64,000 nt of DNA from Dryas octopetala (Eukaryota > Streptophyta > Magnoliopsida > Rosales > Rosaceae): the NCBI GenBank assembly GCA_963921425.1, contig OY992834.1, positions 6,758,001 to 6,822,000 on the forward strand. Direction: 5' to 3'. Position 1 is the stretch's first letter, and every line of letters begins with the position of its first letter. Of this stretch, positions 11,838 to 24,273 are shown in pieces. The translations under genes were made by a program, and so were the position numbers. The notes under the pieces were generated by a model, which worked only from the letters and a program-made list of their open reading frames with translations, made no database searches and was not told where the DNA came from.

Positions 11838-12644
11838 ATGGATCAGCTTCTGAAACCCCCCATGTTCCGGCGCCAGAGGGACCGAAGATGGGAGGACCTC
11901 GACGCCGACTGTTTGGTGAACGTGTTCGCAAAAGTCGGCATGGAGTCGCTGCTCCTCTTCGTCCCCTTCGTCTGCAAGTCGTGGCACCGAGCGAGCCTCA
12001 ACCCGGAGTGCTGGCACCGCATCGTCTTCCCGGACGCCACCGCCGGCGCCGCCGATCCGTGGACCCTTGACCACGCGGACGACTGCGATCCCTGGAGCTA
12101 CGAGAACCAGATGGAAGGCCTCGATTTCGACCACTTCGCCAGAAGGTTCGCGCGCGAATTCGGGATCAAGTGGGAGGATTTCTCCGTCCCCGGGTTCGTG
12201 AACAAGGTGATCGATCGCAGCGCAGGAAACGCCCAATTTCTCAAGCTACCCGGGAGGGTTACTCACTACACCGCCGCTGTGGAAACGGTGCTCGAGCACG
12301 TCGGCAAGAACTGCAAGAATTTTCTGGGGCTCCACGTGTCGAATGGGTGGATTGGGAACAGCCAGGCGGCGGCAATTGTGGGCTTCGTGCCGAAGGTGAA
12401 GTACTTGTGCTTGAGGAAGGCGAAGATCGCGAGGGCAGATCTGGTGATTATTCTGCAGGGCTGTGCAGACCTTGAGGTTCTCGATGTCAGGGAGTGCCGT
12501 GGTTTCGATGAGGGCGATCAGGAGATTCTCAGGCTCGCTCGTCGGATTCCCAAGTTTCAGTGCGGGGGTTCCAGAGTCCGCCCCGGTGCTTGTTTTGAGG
12601 CGGTGGTGGTCATTCAGCTTGAAGACGACGATTTTGATGAGTGA
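11838..12644 (+). CDS. F-box/LRR protein (At3g48880-like)
   Basis: This is a single-exon gene of 268 residues. The F-box is at about 17-60 (RWEDLDADCLVNVFAKVG, then VCKSWHRASLNPECW). Leucine-rich-repeat-like segments follow, including KNCKNFLGLHV, VPKVKYLCLRKAKI and CADLEVLDVRECRGF. The C-terminus is acidic (LEDDDFDE). F-box proteins bind SKP1 in SCF ubiquitin ligases and use the repeats to select substrates; the substrate here is unknown. The first ATG in a good context (CTCCATGG) was chosen. The coding region is far richer in GC than its flanks, as in many intronless plant genes. A (GA)n tract follows the stop codon. It resembles the At3g48880/SKIP1 group by recall, not by search. Confidence 0.9.
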   Translation: MDQLLKPPMFRRQRDRRWEDLDADCLVNVFAKVGMESLLLFVPFVCKSWHRASLNPECWHRIVFPDATAGAADPWTLDHADDCDPWSYENQMEGLDFDHFARRFAREFGIKWEDFSVPGFVNKVIDRSAGNAQFLKLPGRVTHYTAAVETVLEHVGKNCKNFLGLHVSNGWIGNSQAAAIVGFVPKVKYLCLRKAKIARADLVIILQGCADLEVLDVRECRGFDEGDQEILRLARRIPKFQCGGSRVRPGACFEAVVVIQLEDDDFDE

Positions 12645-13914
12645 CACAGAGAGAGAGAGAGAGAGGGTAGTTTTGTAATTTTATATCATGAAGAATCTGT
12701 TTCTGTTTTGGTTCTGCATAGACTGAGAGGGTAGTTCGAGTGTAGGACACACTGCATTTTGGCAGGACAGGAGGGCTGGTTCAGTACGTTGGTTCAGTAC
12801 TTTGGTTGTATTGTCTTCGAATGTGGTCGGTCGTGTTCTTACAGCAAAAAGTAATTTTCTTTTAGAATAAATTAATAAGTAAAATTGTTTTTTTAGGATA
12901 TGACACGTAGATTTGGGCGAGCAATATCTATGTGACATGGCCATGACCCATGGGCTTTCATCGTCCGACTTTTTCTAGTACATTGCGGGGCCAGAGGCCC
13001 AGAATGAAGAAACTAAGCTCAAATTGCAGTGGGCCTACAACTTTGCACCTCAAGCTCTTGTGTTCTAAGGACAACCCAAAATGACATGTGGTGTGTACAA
13101 TGGAGCTAAACCACTTAAAAAGTTTAAAATACACTTTCTCGGACGTGTTACATGCTATTTTTCTAAAAAAAATTGACCAATTTAAGGATGTGCCTTTGAT
13201 AGTCCTCCTATGAGCATGCCCTCATTTAAGAAAAGTTAAGGCAACTTTGTTGGAGTGCTTCTATGATCTAAACTATTCATTTTTTAGTTAACCATCTAAG
13301 AATCATCCATACAAAAAATCAACTAATTTAAAAATGGTTTAGCCTTTTGATTATCATTTTGATCATTTTTATGTTTAATCGAACTGTTATATTTGTCCAT
13401 TTGTTTGACAATAATTAAAGAGCATTGCTTAGGTACTCATAAATAAGTATAAGCTTATCCTCACAACCAATCACATGAGCCCATAAAGGGGTATTTATTT
13501 CTGAATACCCAAGCATTTTCCATAATTAAATGACTAAACAATTTTAGATTTTGTTGAATTTTTACAACAATGATCCTCGATGGTAAATCCAAAACATAGA
13601 TGGTTCGAATACTCTTGCTAAAATACATTGTAGGAGTGGTCTTACAATAATATCCTTACTTTTCTTAAAATGAGGACATCCTCATTAGAGAAGTATATGT
13701 GTCTTTGAATTGCAACAATTAATAATAAACTACGGGCCCTTGACATTGAAATTAAACTATAAAGATGATAAACGTAATGTGGTCGACATTAAAATGTCAT
13801 TCATTATTATTTTTTCTATGGGACTGGATCAAACTTTTTATATATCTTAATCGTGAGTTTGTAACTCTTTTTTCACCTTCCCTCACCATTTTTTCCTGAT
13901 ATAAATATATATTT
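12645..13914. other. Intergenic, no gene found
   Basis: The first part holds the F-box 3' UTR, starting with a short (GA)n tract. The rest is AT-rich without a supported reading frame. I see no clear transposon ends here until the MITE at 13923. Confidence 0.4.
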
Positions 13915-13922
13915 TTTTAAAT

Positions 13923-14876
13923 GGAGTGCTGTTATTTGCACACCATATTTCCTCTCTCTCTACACATCCCTATTTCACTACACACCCTTCTAATGTTTTA
14001 AAATTTCTAATTTCTCATAACACACCCCTCACATTACCAAAATACCCCTATTTCGTTCATTTCACTAAATTTCTCATTACACACCCCACCCCCTAACACT
14101 TCCAAACACCACACACTCCACTCCCTCAACACTACCAAACTGCTACCAGCAACACAACAACACAACACACGCCTTGCTAGTATTTTGCCGTCATCAACAC
14201 ATGCCTTAAATTTTTTTTTATTCAAATGTAAATTTAAGGTTTTTTTTTTTTCTATCTAGTTTCAATTGTTAAATCCATCCCAACCCTTTTTTTTTAGATG
14301 ATTTGGACCGTGGGTGTTTAAGGTTTAAAATTAAAATTTTGTATTGGGGGTTAAACATGTTCATGGGTCATTCGGCACTCGTTTGCTGAACCAATAGAAA
14401 GTGGTTCAGCAGGTATCTATTGAAATTTTTAGAACCATTCGGCCCTGGTTCGCCGAACGAATCGTGACCATAAATGAAAGAACACGAAAAGAATTAAAAA
14501 AAAAACTCAAAATTTTACTATCATATCTCATTTGAAGACGAAAAAGGGACGAGTGAAGGTTACATTCATTAAAATTGATATACTTTTCTACAATATTATT
14601 ACATATATAGAATAAAGAGAGAATGTTTAGGGTTTAGTAAATGAAAGATGAAGAAGTTGGGATATTAGAGGAGGGGGTGTGCCTTAAAGATTGGGGTTGG
14701 GGTTTAGGAGTGTTAGGTTTGGGGTGTGTAAAGAGAGTTTTCTTTTTTTTCAAATAATATGGGTTGTCTTTAAATGTCTTTTTACTTTGTGTCAATTATG
14801 TCAATTCACAAATTAAATAAGAAAGGTGTGTAGTGAGAGGAAATTGATTATTTTTAATATGCAAATGGTAACACTA
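13923..14876. mobile_element. MITE with 8-bp target duplication TTTTAAAT
   Basis: The left end reads GGAGTGCTGTTATTTGCAC. The right end in reverse complement reads TAGTGTTACCATTTGCA, so the termini are imperfect inverted repeats. Blocks CCTCTCTCTCTACACA and CCTCTCACTACACACC pair further in. TTTTAAAT is present at 13915-13922 and 14877-14884. The interior is noncoding and rich in CACACCCC-type words. A related terminus occurs at about 63464. Family is hAT- or Mutator-like by duplication size. Confidence 0.65.
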
Positions 14877-14884
14877 TTTTAAAT

Positions 14885-15762
14885 TTCTTTCCTGGATTAA
14901 TTTCTCAATCGAAAGAGTAAATTATAATGAAGTTGGAGGCTGATGGACTTGGGCTGGGGCCCATTGCTGAATCTGAGCAGATAAAGTTGGTCTTAGCAGC
15001 AAAGAAGGAAAGCTTACATAGCTTCATTCCTCTTTTAGCTCTGCTTCTCACAGACATAGCGTTCATCCTCACTGTAAGTAGTCTTTTAGCTCCCAATCTC
15101 TCTTTATATAATGCCTCCTTCGCCTTCTTCACGCCTTTAGGTTGACATTCATTAGATAATTCATGTTTCTATTATGCTTGTTTCAATTTTCTATGCTTGT
15201 AGAATTCGAGTTAGTGTGCGGTCTTGTGCTTCAGTATTACTACTCTTCTGTATATCAAATTTGTCCATCTCAAAAAACATTTCTCGATTAGAAATCGAAT
15301 GATTGAGTTGTTGAGCATAAGGTGTTTGTTGGAATGCCCAGTTGAAATTTTGGGTCAGACTTATCTTAAACTCTTACCATTTTTCTAACTAAACTTGTCT
15401 GAGCCCAAGGTGGTTGTGTTTGGTCTCTAGAATCTTCTTCCAACAGCACCCATATTTACTTGTTGAGTATGTTGTTGTCATTATCTGGTTTTCAATATAG
15501 GCCAAGTAAATTTAATGTTTTGTGGCCTCTACTTAATCTTGCAATCTGATATATACATATATATCTCCCATTTTCCATTTGGTCTGAACTATCTCTAACT
15601 TTCTTGCAGATATGGCTGTTCCTATTCAATTGTAGAGTTTCTTCCCAAATTTACTTAGCTAATCCTATATAAATACAGGGTCAAAACTTCTACAAACATT
15701 TCACACTATGCCCTGTCCCCTTTCGTAACTATTAGAGGTCTTAGACAAACAGTAGAGCTAAA
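14885..15762 (+). other. 5' flank of the YCED gene with a possible leader exon
   Basis: An open frame starts at 14923-14927 and ends in a good donor (CTCACT/GTAAGTAG at about 15073). An acceptor (TTCTTGCAG) lies at about 15610. This would fit a noncoding or short-peptide leader exon spliced upstream of the YCED coding exon. The encoded peptide resembles nothing I know, so I do not call a CDS. Confidence 0.35.
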
Positions 15763-17434
15763 ATGTTATTTGTAGTCACTTCATCCTCCATGGTCACCTC
15801 CTCTTGTTTTGACCGCCGTAGGGTTTCTGAACTTAGAGCTTGTGAAAATACTTCTAAAATTCCATACTTTCCCTTTGTTCATTGCAAAAGTCCATTTTGC
15901 ATTACTGAAAATATCCATACAACTTTGAAGAGAAAACCAAATGGTATCTTAACATCCACTGCAATGAATCGCACCAAACCTAATTATCAGTCCATTACTG
16001 GAGAAGACACGGTTTTTCTTGATTTGGGTGATCAAGAAAAAGAAGATATTGAAGACACAGAGTCACCCTGGGAAGGGGCAGTTATTTACAAGAGAAACCC
16101 TTCGATATCACATGTTGAGTATTGCACAACGTTAGAGAGGCTTGGGTTGGGAAACCTTTCAACAGAGGTCTCTAAATCTAGGGCTTCAGTGATGGGATTA
16201 CGGGTCACCAAAGCTGTGAAGGATTATCCACATGGCACACCAGTTCAGATCTCCATTGATATAACAAGGACGAAGCAAAAGTTGAGGCTCGATGGGATCA
16301 TTAAAACTGTCATTTCACTGGCTTGCAGCAGGTATGCCAATTGCTTGTTTGAATGGTGCTTGCTATGCCAATAATGTACTATATTTTTGTTGTATTTCAT
16401 TGTTGCACTCATATTATGTTTACTTTTTTAACACATATACGTGTTTGTGTTTGCAATTTTTTTCTCCTTTGTTTTTTACATGATTATAAATTCCTCTGTC
16501 AAAATTACTTTTGTTATTGCTGTTTTCTGCCCCTCTTGATGTGTTATATAGGATATATTCTGAATCAAATACCTGTGTGTTGAATCGCTTTAGTTTAGTA
16601 TGGTAATAATAAAAGTACATTTTGGATCTAGAAAATAGGGGGTGTGTCCATCTGAAAACACAAGGTATGTTTGATTAGATGCCCCACTCTTCCATTAGAT
16701 CAGCTCTGTACATACAGATAAGTGCAAATAGTGAGGTGATGATTCACTGTTAGAAACCTACCATTTTCCTTGGTGGGAAGCCAATCAGCTTTAGATGTTA
16801 CATCAGAAAAGGGGAAAAAACTAAAATAAAAAGACACCAGGACCCACTAAGAGCTCCTGTTGGACTTCTACTTTTGCATTCCCCTCTCCTGGCAATCAAT
16901 GTTGGTCCTATTTTCCAACAACTGAGACTGGTTCTATGTTTTATGCTTCTTTTAAGCAGGTTGGTGGAAGTATTGATAATATTGATTTTTCTCTGATTTA
17001 AGATTTTGTGTTTATGTTGAAGGTGTGGTGAGCCAGCGGCTGAGTGCATCTTCTCCAACTTCTCAATTCTCCTAACCGATGAACCTATTGAAGAACCTGA
17101 GATCATCAACATGGGAGTGATATATGGGGACAAGGTCAGAACTTATACCGGAATTGGTGATGCAGAGGAGGAAGATGATGAAGCTGCAATTGATTTTGAG
17201 GATCAGCTGTATTTTCGCCCTGAAGAAAAAGAAATAGACATTTCAAAGCACATAAGAGACGCAGTGCATCTGGAGATTACTATCACTGCCACATGTGATC
17301 CAAGTTGCAAGGGCTTGTGTCTCAATTGTGGTACAAATTTGAACACTAGCAGTTGTAATTGTAGCAAACAGGAGGTAAAGAAGAAGGGCTTTGGACCTCT
17401 TGGAAATTTAAAGAAGCAAATGCAGCCAAAATGA
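15763..17434 (+). CDS. Plastid DUF177/YCED homolog (23S rRNA accumulation protein)
   Basis: Exons 15763-16331 and 17023-17434 join in frame (…LACSR/CGEPAAECIF…) to give 326 residues. The N-terminus is rich in Ser and basic residues with few acids, as in a chloroplast transit peptide. The DUF177 domain occupies the C-terminal half. It has two cysteine pairs: SRCGEPAAEC and the C-terminal CDPSCKGLCLNCGTNL, which looks like a zinc-binding knuckle; CNC follows. An acidic linker (DAEEEDDEAA) lies between. Bacterial YceD and its plant homologs are linked to 23S rRNA or large-subunit biogenesis, so a role in plastid ribosomes is likely. COX16 follows on the same strand 392 bp downstream as a separate gene. 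The start is the first ATG of the open frame; a later start is possible. Confidence 0.9.
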
Positions 17435-17826
17435 TATATATCTATACTTTTTCTTTTTGAAAATGCAACCAAATAATTTTAGTTGAAGCAGTGTGAATTC
17501 TAGTAGTATTTCCATTGTTTAAATCATTTTAGTTTTGGGCTTTGGGTGATCTGAAGGAAAATTCATTTCTTTTTAATTTTTTAATTTCTTTAATCAGTAC
17601 ATTCAGACTTAAAAGAAATTTTGGAATTTTTTTTGAATGGTGGGTGTACTAAATAAATTCTTGGCCTTCGGACTCAATCCCCAGAAGAGGTGTGTCATGT
17701 GGGGGGGCCTTGGTTGATTTGGGCCTATTTTGATCCGGCCCAGTGGCAAGCCCAAACATTCACACCCGTTTCTCAGGCAGAGAGAGAAATTTAATTTGAT
17801 CCTAAATTCCTAATCCCAATTCCCAA

Positions 17827-18308
17827 ATGAAGAAGCGGTGGATGATGGCAAGCGTGGTCTCGACAGCGAGAGGAGGCGAGTCTGTGAAATCAACGTTCAA
17901 GAGGTGGGGGAGGAGACACCCATTTATCAGATACGGCCTTCCGATGATCTCACTCACTGTGTTCGGCGCGGTCGGACTCGCTCATATGATACAGGGCACC
18001 AAAGACATCGCCAAGGTGAAAGATGATCAGGAATGGGAGATTATCGAGTCAAGAAAAGCACTTTCGAGAACAGGACCTATAGACGCCTATAACCCAAAAA
18101 AGACAACACTGGAGGAAGAGCTCAAGGTATAAATAAGCCATAATAAGTGCTTTTGTTGCTAACGCATTGAATTATTGATATACCCAGATGCCATTTGTAG
18201 CTTATTTGTGTTGGAATTTGCACTTGTTTCTAGGCTTTGCAGCAGAAGGTGGACATAAACAACTACGACTACAAGAGAATTCCTCGCCCAAATGAACAAG
18301 GCAAGTGA
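17827..18308 (+). CDS. COX16: COX16, mitochondrial cytochrome c oxidase assembly factor
   Basis: Exons 17827-18126 and 18234-18308 give 124 residues; the junction is in phase 0 ([14 protein letters not shown]). There is a basic N-terminus, then [20 protein letters not shown], a single membrane span at about residues 31-52. The conserved tail includes [20 protein letters not shown] and [12 protein letters not shown]16 is an inner-membrane protein that helps build complex IV, acting with COX2 maturation in yeast and animals. The length is normal for the family. ATGs at codons 6 and 7 could also start translation, but the first was kept. The gene converges on the WAV3-like gene on the other strand. 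Confidence 0.93.
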
Positions 18309-19431
18309 GGTGTTGTGTGGCATTTTGAGCATATGCCATCATGTAATTTTGTAATGACTCATTGTAGGGGATACAAGTTTCCATGAATAACAGTTAACAC
18401 CATGTTTACATGCATGTTGTGCAAGCCTGCAAGTGCATTTGTTTACATAAATAGACCACAGGTTGTGAATAAAAAGAAAACAAGTAGAAATTGACATTGT
18501 AGTAGTAAATAGCTTACCTACCATGACCTCTAAAGGGGTTCGTAGCATTTAAGGGATTAGCCGGCCTCTAATAAGAAAGGGCAAAATGTGCTGGGTTTCT
18601 TGCTTGAAATGTTTAGTCAGCTGCTCGAATACACCGGCCACCTTCATCTTGTTGAAGAAAAAATAAGTGTTTTTCTTAGGAGACCCCACGCTCATGGGCG
18701 TCTTCCAAGCGCAATGCATGTAGATCTCATTGTACAGTTAACATGTTTCAATGGCTAAAAGTCTCGCATGCACGGAAACATTAAGTTGTTGCTAACATAT
18801 CCCATAAAGAAATGCACCGTTAAAATCCTTGAAATGTTGTCTGGTTTGACCTTCTAAGCCTTCTATGCAGCTAGCGCTATATTTTCGGGTAAATAATTAG
18901 ATCCTCAAATGGCTTCCAAGTCACATTCTGTGGCGTGCCTTGGGGTAAGAAACATGGTAAACAAGCGCACAAACTAGTATGGTCATTCCATGCATACTGC
19001 ACACACACACAGACTTCAAATCAGAGTTGCACACGAATTGAACTAGCAAAACTTTCTCCAATGAATTGAGAGCAGGTCAATTATACATAAGGTGAAGAGC
19101 TCACCCAAACCATTTTGGCAATTACAAACTTGCACCCATTGCTTTCAGAGGAAAACTTATGTACACCACCCCCACAACACAATAAAAAAAGGGATATGTT
19201 ATAAACCCTACCTAATGTTCCTTTCTTCTTTCCTTCCAATATACCCTTTACCACCATGTCATCTTTTTCTTATTGATTTACATATATAAGACAGGAGCAA
19301 AATCACAGCCAAAAAACCCTCTCCTCATCTCTTTATCTCCCTCTCCCAAATAAAAATTCAAAATAAAGGGAAAAAAGGGTAAGCACCATAAAAGCTATTT
19401 GAGTATGACTCCCCACAGCAATCCTATTTGA
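18309..19431. other. Convergent intergenic region between COX16 and the WAV3-like gene
   Basis: This 1.1-kb interval holds both 3' UTRs. A (CA)n run occurs at about 19000-19010. I see no additional gene or mobile element. Confidence 0.4.
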
Positions 19432-22400
19432 TCACCTTGGCCTTGGTTGTGAACATAATGGTCGGACAAGCCTCTGGGCTGATGGACTACCCAACAACAT
19501 AGCCTGAGATCGAGTAAGCATCTCAACCATTGATGGGGTTTGATAGGCCTGAACAAGACTTGAACCATCAGTGGAGTCACCTCTTGCTGTTGCTCTTTGC
19601 CATGAGTGTGAGCTCAGTCCTGAAAGAATATATGCTCTCCCAGATGCCTCATACACATGCCTGCTTGCCATCCTCTGTTGCATTTCCTTGAGCTCGGCAT
19701 CCAAAGCTATGCACAGGCGGTCATGAGATTTTGCTGACACGGTCTCTGACAATTCCCTTCGGCAATTTTCAAGGGTTGAAACTGCACCGGCTAAGTCTCC
19801 CTGCTCAGCTGCAGCTCGTGCCTGTGCCATTGCCTCAGCTGCTTGGAGCCTATTACGTTGCCTGTCCACTTCTATTGACACTACTGCTTGTATAGCCAAT
19901 TCAGGTCTTTCAATTATAACTTCTTCACTTTCTAAGGTTGTCGTTTCTTTAGTTAAGGGATCCTTGTAAATGCATCTCACCTTTATCAATGATGTTTGAT
20001 TGTCAGAAGACTCTGCTGGAACATTAACTGAAACCAGAAAATCCCTCTCTTCATCAGCATACAGATCTCCAACATCAATAAACCCTTTACGCCCATCAAC
20101 CATCACACGACTCGGGTAACTTCCTGCTTTTAGTGAACCAAGGCAGAGACTTGTGTTCACACACTCAACTACCACTTGCAGCTCTTGCACCACAACACTC
20201 AAAAGCCCCCCAATGCACTGTGCAAATGCATCCTGGATGACAGCTTCAGTCTCAATGAAAGAAAAGGTCCCTCCAGATATCTCTGAAATTGAGTGCATTG
20301 ATGAAGCATCGTGATCTGCACCAAATCCAAATGCATGCACTGGAATCTGGAAGCCTGTATTGTCACCACCATGAATAGACAAAGGGAGAAGCAACTGATA
20401 ATTCGGTTGTGGTTGGTTAGCCCCAGAGCCACTGACAGTATAAGTGTCCTGCCCATCAGACAACAGTATTATACTGGCAACGGGATTCTTTCCCCTTCGA
20501 TCTTCCAATACCTTGCCACCCTTTCTTAGGCCCTCAGCAATGTTGGTCCCACCATTTGCAACCAGAGAGTTTACAGCTTGCAGTGCCTGCTGGCGTCCAG
20601 TGTCAGTCATTCGGCGGAGGGGAAAGAGGCGACGGGCTGTTGAAGAGAAAGCAATAACTGAGAGTCTGTCATTGGACCCAAGATTCTGTATTACAAATCC
20701 CATGGCCCGTTTTAGCAGTGCAAGCTTGGTTCCTGCCATGCTACCACTGATGTCAAGCACTGTGACTAGGTCTACTGGAGCACGGCGAGTCTGAGAAAAT
20801 TGTGGCAAACTGGACTCGTTTCTGCTAGGATTTTGTCTTGTAATTGAAGTAGCAGCTTTCAGATGGACCAAAACAGTAAAATTGTCGTAGGAATTGGATT
20901 TTGGAACAGCTGAAACCTCTGGGTATGTTTTGATCTCCATCGTTCTAAAATAATTGTCATCTGCAACATTTTTATTGCAAGAGCTTCTCTCAGCAAACAC
21001 AGGTTGGTGATCCAAGGTTTCATCATCATTAAATACGCCTGGCTCGGGGCCCTGAAACAGTGGCACGATGTGCCGTTGATTCAAGTCTCTTCGAGGAGGA
21101 GGTAAATGGCGGACCACAGTCATCAAGGCATCATTTTGAGGCCAACCTACTGGACCAACAGACACCCTTCCAGGGGGAGGATCTAGACTGGGACCCTGCA
21201 CTGGGATTTCTTTCCATTTTGCCCTGCAAACTGGGCATATTTGGTTGCCATGTTTTACATTTGATGTGATGCAGTGGAAATGAAAAGAATGTGAACATTC
21301 CGCGGTGAAAATAGCATGGCCACCTCCTTGTTTCATTTTGGTTAAGCATATCGAGCAAGTCTGCTGAAATAACAAAACAAGTGCAAGAAAGTAAGCATAA
21401 GTAAGACATATCAATCGCAAACCATACACTATGGTGTTCTGGAAATTAAAGATTTAATAACAACCAACAACATAAAAAAAAATTTCATTTATCATCGCAG
21501 TATAAGGATTCCTAATAAATTTGAGGTATTCAACAGCAATGAACCAAGTACAAGAACAAGCTATAGTGTTGAAATACAATCATTCCAGAAAATGAATTAA
21601 TTTAGTAAAAAATTATTTTGTATATATACTGTAGTTAGATAAGTGAGTTAATGCCCACCTTATAAAATAATAAAACCTTTTTCTTAGTTCTTATGTTAAG
21701 AGTGTTAACACACATATATCTACATGCATAAGCATACTCAAACAGACACAGAGACAGGTTTTTTTTTCATCAGTTTTGTGGTGCGTCTGCTGCTCATTGT
21801 CATAAGAGGTGCCTTTTAATAAAGGGTAGGCTAAGCAGGTAGAATTATCACATAACGACAAGAAAAAAAAGGGAGTGATAGACCTTGGTAAGCTGAAAAA
21901 GTCAATGTTAGGTATCCAATATAGAAGGGGTATAATGGGAAAGAAGGGAGTTAGAATAATCATGGAACCAAGTGCAATACAGGGTGATTCTATTTGAATT
22001 CCACCAAAAATTTGATCATTTAAACCCCACTTTGTTTTGTTACTTTTTAATTTCGATGTTTACTCCTTAAAAAAATCAAAACACAAAAATTAAAGAAAAA
22101 ACCTCTACTTTCTATTTTCAATTTTTGAACTTTAAAAAATAAAATAAAAATTAATGAGGGGATTACAAGAGTAATCAGCAACCAAAAGAAGAAACTAACT
22201 AAACAATTTTTTGGGTTTAAATTTAAAAAAGACAAAAAAAAAAAAAAAAAACAGTTTTTTTAAGATGCCATACTATGGACCTTAGCTTTCAAAACCGCCA
22301 GAGAAATCAGTTTACCAAATAAGTTGCTTTATGACAATACTTTCCCCTTTCTTTTACTTGTTTGATGAGAAATTTACTGCCAGAAAGCTTGCAGATTAGC

Positions 22401-23512
22401 AGTCAACAGATGAGGCCAAACAAGTTACTTTCCTCTCTTTTTTTCCCTCTCCATGGGGAGGAGGAAAAGGAAAGGTAAAATCTTTAGTCTTCTTTTACTA
22501 TTAAGGCAAACAAGAATGGCCCCGATTCCTGATAGGGACTTGTGCATTAACCCCACATGCTCAAAGAGAGGAAAACAGCATGACATAAAATTCTCGTCTA
22601 TAACTTATGGTGCTCCTCAGAATCTGCTAAAATATGATCTCATCAAAGACATGATGTGTAAATTCTCGAAATTTTTGTCCTCAACATATGCAGGTTAAGA
22701 AGCATAAACCATGGACAAGGAACAACATTATTCGTGAAAGCTCATGTAGTTTCATCTATATGTAGATGAAAATGATACATCAATCATTATTTTTTGAACC
22801 AAACTCCAAATCACATTTAAACTTTAAAGTCAGAGCAGAAAAGAAATGGAAGCGATTTCTAAGCTATCTCATCTTTCTATGCCATTGGAAATCACAAATG
22901 AATGCTCTAAGAATCCTAAGCTCCTGATTGGTTGCTCAACCATGTTGGGAAAGACAGGAAATTAAATTTATGAAACACAGATTGTTCATTTATTTGAGCA
23001 AAATGAACACAAAGAAACCAAATAAGGAACCATAAACTAAATTACATATACAACCATATATGACCAATAGTAACCATTTAGCTCAGCTGAGCTGAAATTT
23101 CTGCTTTACTTCTAAAAAACCACAAAAAAGACACAAAACTTCATTTTCTTTTTTGCATCATCCATTTTCTCAGCATATAAACAGAATCAAACTTAAAATG
23201 ATCAGCACCCATCAATTATAAACACAACCACAAAAGCACAGAACCCATTTTCGTTTTGGATAATAAGATGTAAAGACAAACCTTGGACGATTTGCTCCCA
23301 CTTCTAGAGAGCTTCAAACTATGAGAGGATGGCGTTGGCGTGGTGGGCCTGGACGAGCCCATGGCCCAATTGGCCGGTGAGAGCAGAGCAGCATCGGACA
23401 ATCTCTCAGCTGAGTCCAGAGAGGAGGGAGGTGAGTCATCTAGTGTTCTTGGAAGATACACACACAGATTCAGTCCCAGTGCCAGCTTTGCTTTCCTCCA
23501 TTTGCTTCCCAT
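19432..23512 (-). CDS. WAV3-like RING-H2 and von Willebrand A E3 ubiquitin ligase
   Basis: On the minus strand, exon 1 is 23512-23282 and exon 2 is 21360-19432, with a 1.9-kb intron, giving 719 residues. The RING-H2 finger has Cys79, Cys82, Cys99, His101, His104, Cys107, Cys119 and Cys122. The vWA domain spans about 272-450 with an intact MIDAS motif DISGS at 280-284, then GGTN and LSDGQD. A helical C-terminal region (QAAEAMAQARAAAEQGD) follows, typical of the WAV3/EDA40 group. These ligases control root gravitropism and waving and female gametophyte development in Arabidopsis; the function here is inferred. The intron acceptor reads CAGCAG, so one extra Gln may be included. All RING and MIDAS residues are present. 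Confidence 0.94.
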
Positions 23513-23697
23513 TTTTCACTTGAAGATATCAAGCTCAAAACCCAGTAGCCAAAAACTAAGCTTTGAGCTCCTTTGCTAAAGAAATTTAAAGAGGAGAGCC
23601 AAAAGACTAAAACGAAAGCAAAATTCACAAAACCCAGATCTCAAAGTGCTTAAATTAAGCTGCTTTTGCTCTTTTCTCAAGCTGAGAGAGTTCTTGG

Positions 23698-23700
<3 letters not shown>

Positions 23701-23730
<30 letters not shown>
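23701..23730. repeat. (GA)15 microsatellite in the WAV3-like 5' region
   Basis: A pure GA run lies about 190 bp upstream of the WAV3-like start codon; on the gene strand it is a CT tract. CT/GA tracts in 5' leaders are common in plants. Confidence 0.9.
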
Positions 23731-23733
<3 letters not shown>

Positions 23734-24273
23734 GGCTTTAAGAAAAGTTGAAATGGAGCACGAAAACAGAGAGAGAGGGGTTTAATGGAGGTGTTTTAGC
23801 TAGAGAGAGAGAACAAGAAGAAAGGGAAAATGGGGTTGGGTTATTCAAGCTGAAATGTCAAAGAAGAGGAACTAGCTAAGTCGAATGGGAAGTTTGAAAC
23901 GTTGAGACTTGTACTAGTAGTCTTCTTCATGTTGCTGCTCTTGGCGGCCATGGGAGCTAGAGAGAAAATTGAGTGCTTTGCTTGGTCTTAACATAAGGTA
24001 GTGTGTGTGTGGGGGTTTTTGAGGATGTTGACCTTGGAATTGGATGTTGGGTTGAAGTAGAAGCTTTAGGCCTTTAGCTTAGCTGTAGACAACGGTAAAA
24101 GCACATTAATAAAACCACGTTTTGGTTGAATACAGAAAAGTTGTTTCTTTGTATTTCTCTCACTTTCTTTACTTCCCCTTTGCATTTCCATCGATTTATC
24201 ATTAATGAACACTTTTTTTTTTCCTCCCTCTTTCTCTCGCTTTCTTATTTTTATTCTATACTTAATTAGTTAA

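Noticed and set aside
14927-15145. 72-codon frame before the YCED gene as a separate small protein
   Set aside because: A donor site interrupts it and the hydrophobic tail resembles no known protein; a leader exon is more likely.
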